64,000 nucleotides of DNA from Amphibacillus sediminis NBRC 103570 (GTDB taxonomy: Bacteria; Bacillota; Bacilli; Bacillales; Amphibacillaceae), in assembly GCF_001552275.1 (NCBI RefSeq), contig NZ_BCQW01000004.1, positions 1 through 64,000 of the forward strand, written 5' to 3'. The notes under the pieces are model-generated. The model made no database searches, was not told the origin of the DNA, and saw only the letters and a list, made by a program, of their open reading frames with translations. The position numbers were made by a program, and so were the translations under genes. Positions 36,401-44,984 of the stretch are shown piece after piece; position 1 is the stretch's first letter, and the number at the start of each line of letters is the position of its first letter.

Positions 36401-36939
36401 ACGTTGATCTCCTCAAATACGAGCAGGATCACACATGGGAGGATGCATTATCGGAACAACTTATGGAGCAAGAAACCGTGCTTAATATTTCTTTCAATTC
36501 AAGCATCATTGAGAGCTTCGAGGAATCGATGGATAGCCTCAATATTGTCGTGATTGTTCTAATCATTGCTGCAGCAGGCTTGGCATTTGTTGTCTTGTAT
36601 AATTTGACTAATATTAACGTATCTGAACGTATTCGTGAGCTTTCGACAATAAAAGTACTTGGTTTTTATGATGGTGAAGTAACGATGTATATTTATCGTG
36701 AAAACTTAATTCTGACATTGATGGGGATTATAGCGGGTGGTGTCTTAGGCCGTGCTCTCCATCTGATTGTTCTGGAAACAGCGTCTATGGATGATATGAT
36801 GTTTAATCCAGCTTTACATTGGTCGAGTTATTTATATTCGGCAATCCTTACATTTGCCTTTTCAACCTTTGTCATGTGGATTATGCACCGCAAGTTAAAA
36901 GCGGTTAACATGATTGAAGCATTAAAATCAAATGAATAA
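33496..36939 (+). CDS. Large FtsX-like ABC permease with extracellular coiled coil
   Basis: This 1147-residue membrane protein has TM1 at about 20-40, a first extracellular domain, a very long coiled coil (about 255-590), then an FtsX domain with three helices (about 625-740), a further extracellular domain and a C-terminal FtsX domain (about 1015-1140). The coiled coil is rich in Glu, Gln and Ala with repeated ADAEAEL/LDQAR heptads and contains a short non-coiled centre around 390-440. It should project outside the membrane. GGAGGTG precedes the ATG. The substrate is unknown; antimicrobial-peptide resistance or wall-related export are possibilities. Confidence 0.9.
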   Translation: MARKTTLNKMIVKEIWRSKARFFSILILIFLGVGFFSGLQATGPNMLKTADLYFNRQRLYDIHLQSTLGFEEQELLLLDDFVESDLVEPGYSQDVLAGENRAVFKIISYDPDKQLNQYVVESGRLPEQSGEIALDSQESIKQQYQIGDTIQLHPDSQDTDLDDQFNQTSYEIVGFVTSPRYITIDARGQTNIGRGRIDSFAVILEDDFNLPVYTDLFATFTGLDQLSTYSEAYRSSASRYQEEIEELFEDYGPIRIETIRSDAEEEMAEAEQEIEEARAELADAEAELTDAREQLDEGWQQITEAEAELSDALNELEQGERDYQDGLASFRTEISDAESQLADGRSELEEQQSKIKLARSELEAGEQELAQARAELEASHEMISQQIDQLNQLSNELKEVFQLPVEYIPEQVQKTMIATTEEVDLGNVSLADLLRAYFAGEIDSSVIEQSLTQLETELNQGLDQLNAGLDEINQQERKLDQARNELDQGQEQLDQAEQTLTTQTERLEQERASAQAVLDQARIDLDAGWQEYEQGLKTLEEEKTKLEEADADYQEGLATFETEQADALKKLEDAEQEIADAQAELDDLDHPTYYVNVRADNASIVEYGDNADRLTDLASIFPIVFFAIAALVTLTTITRMIEEQRIEIGTLKALGYSNWEVSLKYYLYAISASLFGTLFGLILGYQILPRIIYNAYQILYNLPKLTVAGYWSFTLISAAIALCSTVLTAWAVLRVDLRSHPASLMRPRAPKIGKRILIERITLLWNRLSFIEKVTARNLFRYKQRMLMTVFGIAGCAALIVTGFGLKGAVTGLGGLQFGQIMKYDAMVVLDNDGSEQEMAAYRKEIEAFSDVEDLAVYQEQFEVDSEEKTYNLNLLVPADPSQLNDFIKLSNRTSGEDYQLSEEGVILTEKIARLLEVEPGDPLTITDSDNQSYQLVVTAITENYATHYLYMSEEAYHEYINNEPIRHNVDLLKYEQDHTWEDALSEQLMEQETVLNISFNSSIIESFEESMDSLNIVVIVLIIAAAGLAFVVLYNLTNINVSERIRELSTIKVLGFYDGEVTMYIYRENLILTLMGIIAGGVLGRALHLIVLETASMDDMMFNPALHWSSYLYSAILTFAFSTFVMWIMHRKLKAVNMIEALKSNE

Positions 36940-36946
36940 GTTCATG

Positions 36947-36984
36947 AACTTGTCGGTTGGTTAATCCCTACCGACAAGTTTTTT
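36947..36984 (+). terminator. Terminator after the ABC/FtsX operon
   Basis: A perfect 11-bp stem AACTTGTCGGT / ACCGACAAGTT (36947-36957, 36970-36980) is followed by TTTTTT. It is a clear intrinsic terminator. Confidence 0.9.
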
Positions 36985-37141
36985 AATAGCTCTGTTGTTT
37001 TCTGATAATTGGTTAGTTTCGCTATTGCCTTCACTAATGAAAAGAGCACTTTTTTCAGCTGGTCATGTCTACCTTAACAAGGATTGTGGATAAAATGCGA
37101 ACGTTGAGAAGTTATTTTTAAAAAATATCCGTCAATAGGTC

Positions 37142-37170
37142 TTGACGCATTTATACTTCCTTAGTATAGT
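37142..37170 (+). promoter_or_regulatory. Promoter of pbuG
   Basis: TTGACG (37142-37147) and TATAGT (37165-37170) are 17 bp apart, about 35 bp upstream of the purine riboswitch. A single half-matching PurR-like CGAAC lies farther upstream near 37099, without an inverted partner. Confidence 0.78.
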
Positions 37171-37200
37171 TAGTCATGTACTAAAAATAATTGAATCAAT

Positions 37201-37268
37201 CGTCGTATAATCTTGAGAATATGGCTCTAGAGTTTCTACCGACCACCGTAAATGGTCTGTCTACGCAG
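37201..37268 (+). promoter_or_regulatory. Purine riboswitch aptamer (guanine class) upstream of pbuG
   Basis: Conserved blocks are TATAATC, loop 2 AATATGG, GTTTCTACC and loop 3 CCGTAAA with P3 GACCA/TGGTC. The J3/1 segment reads TCTAC after a bulged base, and the cytosine at the discriminator position fits guanine/hypoxanthine rather than adenine. Covariation has not been tested. Ligand binding should turn off the transporter gene. Confidence 0.88.
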
Positions 37269-37372
37269 AAGAATAGAAAAAATAGGTCTTTTTATACTTA
37301 TTTTTATTATTTAGTTTTTCTACTTCTGAATAGCTAGCACACTCTTGATTATACTTAGGAGTGTGCTATTTG
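37266..37372 (+). terminator. Riboswitch expression platform of pbuG
   Basis: CAGAAG..AGAAAAA (37266-37280) can pair with TTTTTCTA..CTTCTG (37314-37328), and a hairpin TAGCACACTC / GAGTGTGCTA (37335-37344, 37359-37368) followed by TTTGTG lies downstream. The first stem overlaps the P1 flank, so the two structures may form alternatives. Confidence 0.6.
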
Positions 37373-37471
37373 TGTTATAGGGGTTGGACGGGTCTGGGCT
37401 CATAATACAAGAAATAGCCTTTTCCATGGAACTTGGTATTTCCTAACGACGAAAAGAAGGGAAGAAGTAAC

Positions 37472-38776
37472 ATGAAGAAATATTTTGAGTTAGACCAGTT
37501 AGGTACAAACGTTAAAACGGAGTTTATTGCTGGATTAACAACATTTTTATCAATGGCTTATATTTTGTTTGTTAACCCATCTACATTAGCAGCGGAAGGA
37601 ACTGGAATGGATGCAGGGGCTGTATTTACGGCGACTGCAATCGCAGCTGCAATTGGTACATTAATGATGGGATTATATGCTAAATACCCAGTTGCATTAG
37701 CACCTGGTATGGGACTAAATGCATTTTTTGCCTACACAGTTGTACTTGGCTATGGCATTCCATGGCAAACAGCACTAAGCGCAATTTTTGTTTCAGGGAT
37801 CCTTTTTATGCTTTTATCTATATCAGGTGTACGTGAAAAAATTATTAACACAATTCCAGCGGCACTGAAACAAGCTGTAGGAGCAGGTATTGGTCTGTTT
37901 ATCGCATTTATTGGCTTTCAAAATGCTGGTATTATTGTAGCGGATTCAGCTACGGTAGCAACACTTGGTGATCTAACCAATGGTCCAACTGCTTTAGCTA
38001 TTTTCGGCTTAATCATCACCGTAATTTTAATTGTGTTGAAGGTTAATGGTGGGATTTTCTATGGTATGGTGATTACGGCAGTGGCAGGGATGGTATTTAG
38101 CTTAGTTCCGCTACCAACTCGAATTTTTTCCTTAGCACCGAGTTTAACACCTACCTTTGGACAAGCTTTCTTAAACCTTGGCGATCTCTTTAGTATTGAA
38201 ATGGTGGCGGTTATCTTAACTTTTTTATTTGTTGACTTCTTTGACACAGCCGGTACATTAGTGGCTGTGGCTAAAAAGGCTGGAATCATGAAGGGAAATG
38301 AATTGCCAAGAGCAAATAAGGCCTTACTTGCGGATGCCTCTGCTTCAGTTGTAGGCTCAGTTCTTGGAACATCAACTACAACGGCTTATGTAGAGTCAGC
38401 AACTGGCGTTAGTGCTGGAGGACGTTCAGGATTAACAGCAGTTTTTACCGCTCTGTTCTTTATCCTATCATTATTTTTCTCACCACTGTTAGATGTGGTC
38501 ACATCAGCTGTAACAGCACCAGCATTAATTATCGTTGGGGTTATGATGGCGACAGCACTAAAAGAAATTGAGTGGGAAGATTTCGCAGTAGCCGTTCCAG
38601 CCTTCTTAACGATTATCATTATGCCACTTTCCTACAGTATTGCAACAGGGATTGCGGTAGGGTTTACGTTCTATCCCATTACAATGGTTGCTAGTGGTAA
38701 AGCGAAAAAAGTACATCCTCTCATGTGGGCATTAGCCATTATTTTTGTCCTCTACCTTGTATTTTTAGCTGAATAA
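37472..38776 (+). CDS. pbuG: Hypoxanthine/guanine permease, AzgA/NCS2 type
   Basis: This 434-residue membrane transporter takes up hypoxanthine and guanine, probably with protons. AzgA landmarks are visible: FLSMAYILFVNP, LAPGMGLNAFFAYTVV, GIGLFIAFIGFQNAGI and VDFFDTAGTLVAVAKKAG, across about 12-14 helices. The ATG at 37472 follows GAAGGGAAGAAG. A guanine-class riboswitch precedes it and the purine operon follows nearby, as in B. subtilis pbuG. Confidence 0.94.
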   Translation: MKKYFELDQLGTNVKTEFIAGLTTFLSMAYILFVNPSTLAAEGTGMDAGAVFTATAIAAAIGTLMMGLYAKYPVALAPGMGLNAFFAYTVVLGYGIPWQTALSAIFVSGILFMLLSISGVREKIINTIPAALKQAVGAGIGLFIAFIGFQNAGIIVADSATVATLGDLTNGPTALAIFGLIITVILIVLKVNGGIFYGMVITAVAGMVFSLVPLPTRIFSLAPSLTPTFGQAFLNLGDLFSIEMVAVILTFLFVDFFDTAGTLVAVAKKAGIMKGNELPRANKALLADASASVVGSVLGTSTTTAYVESATGVSAGGRSGLTAVFTALFFILSLFFSPLLDVVTSAVTAPALIIVGVMMATALKEIEWEDFAVAVPAFLTIIIMPLSYSIATGIAVGFTFYPITMVASGKAKKVHPLMWALAIIFVLYLVFLAE

Positions 38777-38782
38777 TGAGAA

Positions 38783-38830
38783 AAAAGCGCTATGATCTAG
38801 TTTATCTCCAGATCATACGCTTTTTTTTTG
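38783..38830. terminator. Bidirectional terminator between pbuG and hsp20
   Basis: AAAAAAGCG.TATGATCT and AGATCATA.CGCTTTTTT form a stem of about 16 bp with U-tracts on both strands. It separates convergent genes. Confidence 0.9.
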
Positions 38831-38917
38831 AAGTGGGTAGTGATTTGTGTCCTGCAAACAAAATTAGTCATTGCCCACTTGATCTTCATTTAGCAGTAAG
38901 TCATATTTAATCATAGG

Positions 38918-39328
38918 TTAATCCATACTCGTAATATCAATAGTGGTCGTTGGTTCGTTGCTATCGATCAGGCGATGTAATCGAATGATCAGTAATCCTG
39001 CTCGATAAGTGGCACTAATTTGATCTGGTCGAACGGGGTAAGGTAAGTCAATTGTACGTTCAAATGCTCCGTGCAAAATTTCTTCTTGAACTAATTGACC
39101 TTCTGTTTCACTAAGCGCTATTTCTCCGATAATAAAGAGTCGACTTCCTTTTATATAAAGTTTAATATCATTGACATCATCCAAACCGGGGATGTTAACA
39201 TAACAAGTGATTTCTTTATCAGCTTGATAAATATTTGTCTGGGGGATTGGTGGTTTTAATAAATGTTCAAATGAGTACCAAAACTGATCGCCAAAGAAAT
39301 GATCAAAATTTTTTTTCCATTGTTGCAT
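38918..39328 (-). CDS. Hsp20/alpha-crystallin family protein
   Basis: This 136-residue protein has a central alpha-crystallin-like domain (about 25-125): NIYQADKEITCYVNIPGLDDVNDIKLYI (quoted only in part elsewhere), EILHGAFERTIDLPYPV, and the GLLIIRL beta strand corresponding to the Gly-x-Leu motif. It is probably a small heat-shock chaperone or spore-coat-related protein (YocM/CotM-like). AAGGAGG precedes the ATG. It is a single gene on the minus strand, divergent from yebE. Confidence 0.82.
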   Translation of the reverse strand: MQQWKKNFDHFFGDQFWYSFEHLLKPPIPQTNIYQADKEITCYVNIPGLDDVNDIKLYIKGSRLFIIGEIALSETEGQLVQEEILHGAFERTIDLPYPVRPDQISATYRAGLLIIRLHRLIDSNEPTTTIDITSMD

Positions 39329-39442
39329 AAAGATTGGCCTCCTTGTCGATGATCTAGTGATAGCATATGCCTAATTAAATAATAAGGTTCATTGGAAAAA
39401 TGTCCTTTACTTGTATAGAATAGCGGATAGGAGGGGATTAAA

Positions 39443-40072
39443 ATGCTTGAAAATGCCATAACCATGATTATTATCATATTGGCGATAAATATTATCTATG
39501 TCTCCTTTTCAACTGTAAGGGTTATCCTAACCTTAAAGGGACAAAAGTATATTGCAGCAACCATTGGTGCTATTGAAATTGTCATTTATACATTGGGGTT
39601 AGGACTGGTGCTAGACAATATTGATCGAATCGAAAACTTAATTGCTTATGGATTAGGTTATGGAATTGGTGTTATTGTTGGTTCTAAAATAGAAGAACGG
39701 CTAGCGCTGGGCTATATAACCGTCAACGTTATTTCTTCAAACCCCGAGCTTGATCTAACCAAGCAAGTAAGAGAGAAGGGCTATGGAGTGACAAGCTGGC
39801 AAGCATATGGGATGGATGGTGATCGTTTAGCCATGCAGATACTGACACCACGTAAATATGAATTGAATTTGTACGAAACGATTAAACGGATTGACCCGAA
39901 AGCATTTATCATCTCATATGAGCCTAAGCACATTAATGGTGGTTTTTGGGTTAAACAGGTTAAGAAAGGGAAGATTAAACGAAGTGTCCAAGAAACAGAG
40001 ACGAATGAAACAACAGCAGATGCAATCAAAGAAAAAGCATCAGAAGAAAATGTTCGAGTTAAAAAACAATGA
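39443..40072 (+). CDS. yebE: UPF0316/DUF2179 membrane protein YebE
   Basis: This 209-residue protein has three N-terminal membrane helices (about 5-25, 35-57 and 62-80) and a cytoplasmic DUF2179 domain (about 110-170: [41 protein letters not shown]). The charged C-terminal tail is variable. Related DUF2179 domains occur in YitT-type proteins; function is not known. GGAGGGG precedes the ATG. Its place before yebG and purE matches B. subtilis. Confidence 0.92.
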   Translation: MLENAITMIIIILAINIIYVSFSTVRVILTLKGQKYIAATIGAIEIVIYTLGLGLVLDNIDRIENLIAYGLGYGIGVIVGSKIEERLALGYITVNVISSNPELDLTKQVREKGYGVTSWQAYGMDGDRLAMQILTPRKYELNLYETIKRIDPKAFIISYEPKHINGGFWVKQVKKGKIKRSVQETETNETTADAIKEKASEENVRVKKQ

Positions 40073-40232
40073 GAGCATTGATTCCTGTTTAGCAAGGATA
40101 AAAGAGGAAGGCTATCTGCCGATTAAACGTGTGGAAAAACCTGTGTTTAAAGAGGTGATGATAAAAGGAGAAAGCCATTTAGAACCGATTGGACGACAAC
40201 TCTACTTTGAAGCAGTTAAAAACGAACAATAA
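40050..40232 (+). CDS. yebG: NETI-motif protein YebG
   Basis: This 60-residue protein carries the NETI/NESI-type start ([22 protein letters not shown]) of the YebG family, whose role is unknown. It overlaps the yebE end by 23 nt in another frame, so translational coupling is likely. A longer reading from 39891 would run antisense to sense inside yebE and is not supported. The C-terminal codons overlap the first PurR box. Confidence 0.85.
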   Translation: MFELKNNESIDSCLARIKEEGYLPIKRVEKPVFKEVMIKGESHLEPIGRQLYFEAVKNEQ

Positions 40233-40261
40233 AAACTAATCCTAAGTGATTGTTCGATATT
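40218..40261 (+). promoter_or_regulatory. PurR operator (two inverted PurBoxes) for the pur operon
   Basis: AAAAACGAACAAT (40218-40230) and ATTGTTCGATATT (40249-40261) are inverted copies of the PurBox AWWWCCGAACWWT, each with one mismatch, 18 bp apart. This matches the B. subtilis PurR arrangement. They lie directly upstream of the pur promoter; PurR with PRPP release would control it. Confidence 0.75.
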
Positions 40262-40263
40262 CG

Positions 40264-40292
40264 TTGACTAATGGCTGCTTCCTTGTTATGAT
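40264..40292 (+). promoter_or_regulatory. pur operon promoter
   Basis: TTGACT (40264-40269) and TATGAT (40287-40292) are exactly 17 bp apart. The start site would be about 35-40 nt before the riboswitch aptamer at 40332. Confidence 0.85.
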
Positions 40293-40331
40293 TAACATGC
40301 AGAAATGATAAAAAATTATAATTAAAACTTA

Positions 40332-40398
40332 CCTCATATAAATTTGAGAATAGGGCTCAAACGTTTCTACCCGTTACCGTAAATAACGGACTATGAGG
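40332..40398 (+). promoter_or_regulatory. Guanine-class purine riboswitch of the pur operon
   Basis: P1 is the perfect CCTCATA/TATGAGG, P2 is TTTGAG/CTCAAA, and P3 is CCGTTA/TAACGG around CCGTAAA. J3/1 reads ACTAT, with cytosine at the discriminator position, so guanine is the expected ligand. Loop 2 reads AATAGGG, one change from the usual AATATGG. Confidence 0.93.
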
Positions 40399-40404
40399 GA
40401 AGAT

Positions 40405-40466
40405 GATACATGACAACCGCTCTTTTTTGTGACAGTCATGCCTTATTTGTCGTATGCTTTTTTTGG
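40405..40466 (+). terminator. Probable riboswitch terminator
   Basis: GATAC..GACAA (about 40405-40418) can pair with TTTGTCGTATGC (about 40448-40459), followed by TTTTTTT. An inner CATGAC/GTCATG pair strengthens the fold. It is about 10 nt after the aptamer, so it probably is the ligand-controlled terminator. Confidence 0.6.
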
Positions 40467-40579
40467 TGTAACGATATCATCATCATTGAAGCTATAAGGT
40501 CATAACCTGTTCAAGATCGATTTATTGTCAATGCTACCTGCTTGTCTATATCATAGATTTTAGCGGTGGGTTTAAGTCG

Positions 40580-40627
40580 ACCTATTCATCTTCTCTCTAA
40601 ACGATGAGGGGATGAATAGGTTTTTTT
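40580..40627 (+). terminator. Second strong terminator inside the pur leader
   Basis: The arms ACCTATTCATC (40580-40590) and GATGAATAGGT (40611-40621) form an 11-bp stem followed by a run of U. It stands between the riboswitch and purE, so it must be read through, or used by, the purine control system. Confidence 0.82.
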
Positions 40628-40656
40628 ATCGTATTTTAAGAAAGCAAGTTTACTTA

Positions 40657-40857
40657 CCGCAGTGTAACTGGCTAGGGCTGCGATTACTCGCCCCATCGAA
40701 GGGCTTTTGTAAGACTCCAACTTCAAGAAATAAGGGGATACCGTCATTTCTAAGTGGGAGATCCAAGAGCCAGTAACGGCACGATTGGTTCAACTAACGT
40801 TCCGTGGTATATGGAAAAAAACTACTGAACGAAGTTTCCTTTTATCAGACTAAAGGA
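40657..40857 (+). repeat. Dispersed repeat family 1, copy D
   Basis: This copy lies between the pur riboswitch and purE. It has the CGCAGTGTAACTGGCTAGGG start, CGATTACTCGCCCC, GGGAGATCCAAGAGCCAGTA and ACTGAACGAAGTTTCC end. It lacks the CGTGTCGCAACGTC module of copies B, C and F. Confidence 0.87.
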
Positions 40858-40984
40858 TAAGAAAAACCAAAATTTTCCTATGTTGGATTAGGATTTAGCT
40901 ATGGCTTATCTATTTCCGGTAACAATACGGGGCTAGACTTATTCTTATTCATAGCTTATGAAGGAGACATTACGTCTTAATGCG

Positions 40985-41000
40985 TTCTAACTAGTTAGAA
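40985..41000 (+). other. Perfect 16-bp palindrome upstream of purE
   Basis: TTCTAACTAGTTAGAA lies 48 bp before purE, after repeat copy D. It could be a protein-binding site or a small hairpin. No regulator is identified. Confidence 0.5.
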
Positions 41001-41047
41001 AGTGATAGCAAACAAGCATTTTTTACAAATAGAAATGGGGGATTGGC

Positions 41048-41539
41048 TTGGCTCAAGTAGGTGTCATTATGGGAAGTATTTCTGACTGGCAAACGATGGT
41101 TCATACGTGCGAAGTACTAGACTATCTAAACATTGACTATCAAAAAGAAGTGATTTCTGCTCATCGAACTCCAGAAGATATGTTTTCTTATGCAGAGACG
41201 GCGCATGGCAAAGGTTTAAAGGTTATTATTGCTGGTGCAGGCGGAGCGGCTCATTTACCTGGAATGGTAGCGGCCAAAACTATTTTACCGGTCATCGGTG
41301 TCCCTGTACAATCGAAAGCATTAAACGGTCTTGATTCACTATTATCAATTGTCCAAATGCCAGCTGGTGTTCCTGTTGCTACGGTAGCAATTGGTAGCGC
41401 TGGTGCAAAAAATGCAGGCCTACTCGCTGCACAAATTTTGGCGACAGATGATCAAGCATTAGCAGACCGATTAATGACCTATCAGGCTGAAATGCGAGAA
41501 AAGGTATCAGAGATGAGGGATCAGCTTGCAGAACAATAA
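41048..41539 (+). CDS. purE: N5-carboxyaminoimidazole ribonucleotide mutase PurE
   Basis: This 163-residue enzyme converts N5-CAIR to CAIR in IMP synthesis. Class I PurE motifs are intact: [11 protein letters not shown], the catalytic [19 protein letters not shown] and [17 protein letters not shown]. It forms octamers in relatives. The start is TTG with a GGGGG stretch upstream; the next in-frame ATG would remove the nucleotide-binding loop. It begins the pur operon and overlaps purK by 14 nt. Confidence 0.97.
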   Translation: MAQVGVIMGSISDWQTMVHTCEVLDYLNIDYQKEVISAHRTPEDMFSYAETAHGKGLKVIIAGAGGAAHLPGMVAAKTILPVIGVPVQSKALNGLDSLLSIVQMPAGVPVATVAIGSAGAKNAGLLAAQILATDDQALADRLMTYQAEMREKVSEMRDQLAEQ

Positions 41540-42650
41540 ACCACGACTTTACGGAGAAACGATTGGAATTATTGGAGGCGGACAGCTTGGTCGAATGATG
41601 GCGACGATGGCGAGGCATATGGGTTATCGCTTAATTGTCTTAGATCCTACACCAAATTGCCCGGCCGCACAAATTGCCGATCAGCAAATTGTCGCATCAT
41701 ATGATGACCTTGATGCTGTTAAGCAATTAGCTGAACGATCTGATGTGGTTACTTATGAATTTGAAAATGTCGATTTATCAGCCGCACGCTATCTCGAATT
41801 AGAAGGACTGCTACCACAGGGAGCTCATTCACTTGAAATCACGCAAGATCGTGAAAAAGAGAAGCAAGCGATGGTCAAAAGTAACCAACCAGTAGCCCCG
41901 TTTTCAATCGTTAGTAATGAAGTGGATTTAAAGACAGCGACAGAGACAATTGGGTTTCCAGCTGTCGTGAAAACATGTCGTGGTGGCTATGATGGCAAAG
42001 GGCAAATCAAACTTGCAACTCATGCAGATTTGCATCATGCCAAGTCTTTATTAGCGGAAAGTGATCGGTTAATTTATGAAGCGTGGGTTGACTTTGATTG
42101 TGAAATATCTGTTGTATTTACACGAGCCAAAAATGGTCAGATCATCTTTTTTCCAATTGGTGAGAATATTCATCGTGATCATATTCTGCATACCACTATT
42201 GTGCCAGCACGTGTCGAACCTATTGTTATTGAGCGAGCGAAGCAGGCAGCTGTAGCCATTGCTGAGACAATAGATGTTGTTGGTACATTTGCGATTGAAT
42301 TATTTGTCAAAAATACTGACATTTATATTAATGAACTGGCACCTCGACCACATAATTCGGGGCATTATACGATTGAAGCCTGTAATGTCTCACAATTTGA
42401 ACAGCATATTCGTGCCATCTGTGGATTACCGTTACTGCCAGTACATTTTCATGGGGCAGCGGTAATGGTTAATCTACTGGGAGACAATCTGAATGATTAC
42501 TTTACGGATGTTAACCGACTAAATCAAGGCCATGTCCACATGTATGGCAAGGATGAAATCAAATTGAAACGAAAAGTCGGGCACGTAACCTTTGTTGGTC
42601 AGGAGCTTGATCAACTTTTGGATCAATTAAAAACCGAGAGCTTAATTTAG
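41526..42650 (+). CDS. purK: N5-carboxyaminoimidazole ribonucleotide synthase PurK
   Basis: This 374-residue ATP-grasp enzyme carboxylates AIR with bicarbonate and ATP to give N5-CAIR, the PurE substrate. The N-terminal [13 protein letters not shown] loop, ATP-grasp region ([16 protein letters not shown]) and [18 protein letters not shown] metal/ligand motif are present. Start is TTG with GAGGG 5 nt upstream. It overlaps purE and lies 13 nt before purB. Confidence 0.96.
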   Translation: MQNNKPRLYGETIGIIGGGQLGRMMATMARHMGYRLIVLDPTPNCPAAQIADQQIVASYDDLDAVKQLAERSDVVTYEFENVDLSAARYLELEGLLPQGAHSLEITQDREKEKQAMVKSNQPVAPFSIVSNEVDLKTATETIGFPAVVKTCRGGYDGKGQIKLATHADLHHAKSLLAESDRLIYEAWVDFDCEISVVFTRAKNGQIIFFPIGENIHRDHILHTTIVPARVEPIVIERAKQAAVAIAETIDVVGTFAIELFVKNTDIYINELAPRPHNSGHYTIEACNVSQFEQHIRAICGLPLLPVHFHGAAVMVNLLGDNLNDYFTDVNRLNQGHVHMYGKDEIKLKRKVGHVTFVGQELDQLLDQLKTESLI

Positions 42651-42663
42651 GAGGATTTACAAA

Positions 42664-43959
42664 ATGATTGGACGTTATACTAGACCCGAGATGGGATCAA
42701 TTTGGACAGACGAGAACAAATATCAAGCCTGGTTAGAAGTAGAAATTCTAGCATGTGAGGCATGGAGTGAGCTTGGGATCATCCCCAAAGCAGATGTTGA
42801 GAAAATTAGGCAACATGCTTCTTTTGATATTGATCGTATTTTAGAAATTGAGCAAGAAACAAGACATGATGTTGTCGCTTTTACCAGAGCTGTTTCTGAA
42901 ACCTTAGGAGAGGAAAAAAAGTGGGTCCATTATGGCTTAACATCAACGGATGTAGTGGATACAGCTCTTTCCTATTTATTAAAACAAGCCAATACAATCA
43001 TTCGTCGGGATATCGAGCAATTTATTGAAATTCTTCAAAATAAGGCGATCGAGCATAAGCATACGGTTATGATGGGGCGTACGCATGGCGTTCATGCTGA
43101 GCCGACGACCTTTGGTTTAAAGATGGCTCTTTGGTATGAAGAGATGAAGCGAAATCTGGAACGCTTTAATGCAGCTGCAGAGGTGATTGAAACTGGTAAG
43201 CTTTCGGGTGCAGTTGGTACATATGCCAATATTGATCCGAAGGTTGAAGCATATGTTTGTGAAAAGCTTGGTTTGAAGCCTGCACCCGTTTCTACACAAA
43301 CACTACAACGGGATCGTCATGCCCAATATATGTCAGTGTTAGCTCTTATTGCAAGCTCAATCGAGAAATTTGCTACTGAAATTCGCGGTTTACAGAAGAC
43401 CGAAACACGAGAAGTGGAAGAGTTTTTTGCCAAGGGGCAAAAAGGGTCATCAGCAATGCCTCATAAACGGAACCCAATTGGTTCAGAAAACATGACCGGA
43501 ATGGCACGTGTCATTCGCGGTTATATGATGACAGCTTATGAAAATGTCACCCTTTGGCATGAGCGTGATATTTCGCATTCATCAGCAGAACGCGTCATTT
43601 TACCTGACGCAACGATTGCGCTTAATTATATGCTGAATCGCTTTAGTACCATTGTGAAAAATTTAACCGTCTTTCCTGATAATATGAAACGCAATATTGA
43701 TCGTACCCATGGCGTTATTTTCTCTCAGCGGGTGTTATTATCTTTAATTGACCAAGGTATGAGCCGTGAGGTGGCCTATGATTTAGTTCAGCCGAATGCG
43801 ATGAAAGCTTGGGAAACAGGGACACACTTTAGAACACTCATCGAACAAGAGGAACGTATTACATCGGTTTTATCAAAAGAGCAGCTGGATGATTGCTTTG
43901 ATTATACGTATCACTTGAAGAATGTTGATCAAATTTTTGAGCGTATTGGCTTAGCATAA
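42664..43959 (+). CDS. purB: Adenylosuccinate lyase PurB
   Basis: This 431-residue lyase removes fumarate from SAICAR and from adenylosuccinate, thus acting twice in purine synthesis. The fumarase/aspartase signature [16 protein letters not shown] (catalytic Ser loop), TSTDVVDTA and [14 protein letters not shown] motifs are intact. AGGAGG precedes the ATG. It is a homotetramer in relatives. Confidence 0.97.
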   Translation: MIGRYTRPEMGSIWTDENKYQAWLEVEILACEAWSELGIIPKADVEKIRQHASFDIDRILEIEQETRHDVVAFTRAVSETLGEEKKWVHYGLTSTDVVDTALSYLLKQANTIIRRDIEQFIEILQNKAIEHKHTVMMGRTHGVHAEPTTFGLKMALWYEEMKRNLERFNAAAEVIETGKLSGAVGTYANIDPKVEAYVCEKLGLKPAPVSTQTLQRDRHAQYMSVLALIASSIEKFATEIRGLQKTETREVEEFFAKGQKGSSAMPHKRNPIGSENMTGMARVIRGYMMTAYENVTLWHERDISHSSAERVILPDATIALNYMLNRFSTIVKNLTVFPDNMKRNIDRTHGVIFSQRVLLSLIDQGMSREVAYDLVQPNAMKAWETGTHFRTLIEQEERITSVLSKEQLDDCFDYTYHLKNVDQIFERIGLA

Positions 43960-44025
43960 GTAAGTCAGTGCATGGATAATCTCTCATCGAGCATGAGCAC
44001 TTAAAAATGAAGGGATGTAGCTTTT

Positions 44026-44736
44026 ATGAAAAAAGATTTGCTGTATGAGGGAAAGGCAAAAAAGGTATTTACAACACAGCAGCCAGATCAGCTAATACTT
44101 TCCTATAAAAATGATGCCACAGCCTTTAATGGAAAGAAAAAGGCGATTTTTGAGGGGAAAGGACGCTACAATAACCTGATCTCAGCTGAACTTTTTCAGC
44201 ATTTAGCTGCAAAAGGGGTCCCTAGCCACTTTATTAGAGCGATCAACGAGACAGAGCAGCTAGTTGAACGTACAACAATTATTCCAATAGAAGTTGTCGT
44301 TAGAAATTTAGCAACAGGAAGTATTGTCAAGCGGCTAGGATTTAAAGAAAAAACCCCTTTTAGCCCGCCACTGATTGAGTTTTTCTATAAAGAAGATGCA
44401 TTAGACGATCCGTTAATTAATGAACAACATGCTTTACTTTTAACGGATGCAGCAGAGAACGAGCTTGAACAAATAAAAAGCTACGCCCTAAAAGTAAATG
44501 ATGTGCTCAAGACCTTCTTTGCCACGATTGGACTTAACCTAGTCGATTTCAAACTAGAGTTTGGTCGCAAACAAACAGGAGAGCTCGTCCTAGCTGATGA
44601 AATCTCGCCAGACACCTGTCGGCTTTGGGATGTTGATTCAGGAGCAAGGATGGATAAAGATGTTTTTCGGCAAGGTACCGGTGATTTAATGATCGTCTAT
44701 GACCATATTTTACAGCGACTGGAGGCAGCAAAATGA
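44026..44736 (+). CDS. purC: SAICAR synthetase PurC
   Basis: This 236-residue enzyme joins CAIR with aspartate using ATP. The family marks LYEGKAKKVF, NGKKKAIFEGKGRYNN, PIEVVVRNLATGSI and the signature DFKLEFG with LADEISPDTCRLWD are clear. AAGGGATG lies upstream of the ATG. The stop overlaps the purS start (ATGA). Confidence 0.97.
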   Translation: MKKDLLYEGKAKKVFTTQQPDQLILSYKNDATAFNGKKKAIFEGKGRYNNLISAELFQHLAAKGVPSHFIRAINETEQLVERTTIIPIEVVVRNLATGSIVKRLGFKEKTPFSPPLIEFFYKEDALDDPLINEQHALLLTDAAENELEQIKSYALKVNDVLKTFFATIGLNLVDFKLEFGRKQTGELVLADEISPDTCRLWDVDSGARMDKDVFRQGTGDLMIVYDHILQRLEAAK

Positions 44737-44984
44737 TAAAAGTTAGCATTCACATTACATTAAAAGAAGGTGTTCTTGATCCACAGGGTAAGGCTGTTGC
44801 TGGATCATTAACCACACTAGGATTTGCAGGAGTAGAAGATGTACGAGTAGGCAAACTTATTGAGTTAACCATAAATGATACCGATAATGTTGAAGCTCGG
44901 GTCGAAGAGATGTGTGCGAAGCTGCTTGCTAACCCTGTTATTGAGAATTATCGCTATACAATAGAGGAGGGGATTGTGCAGTGA
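44733..44984 (+). CDS. purS: FGAM synthase subunit PurS
   Basis: This 83-residue small subunit bridges PurQ and PurL in the three-part FGAM synthase of Gram-positive bacteria and archaea. The typical PDPQGKAV pattern appears as [12 protein letters not shown], followed by VRVGKLIEL. It overlaps purC and purQ by 4 nt each, giving tight coupling of subunits. Confidence 0.97.
   Translation: MIKVSIHITLKEGVLDPQGKAVAGSLTTLGFAGVEDVRVGKLIELTINDTDNVEARVEEMCAKLLANPVIENYRYTIEEGIVQ

Noticed and set aside
39891-40049. N-terminal extension of yebG inside yebE
   Set aside because: This part is an out-of-frame reading of yebE. The NETI family protein begins at the ATG at 40050.
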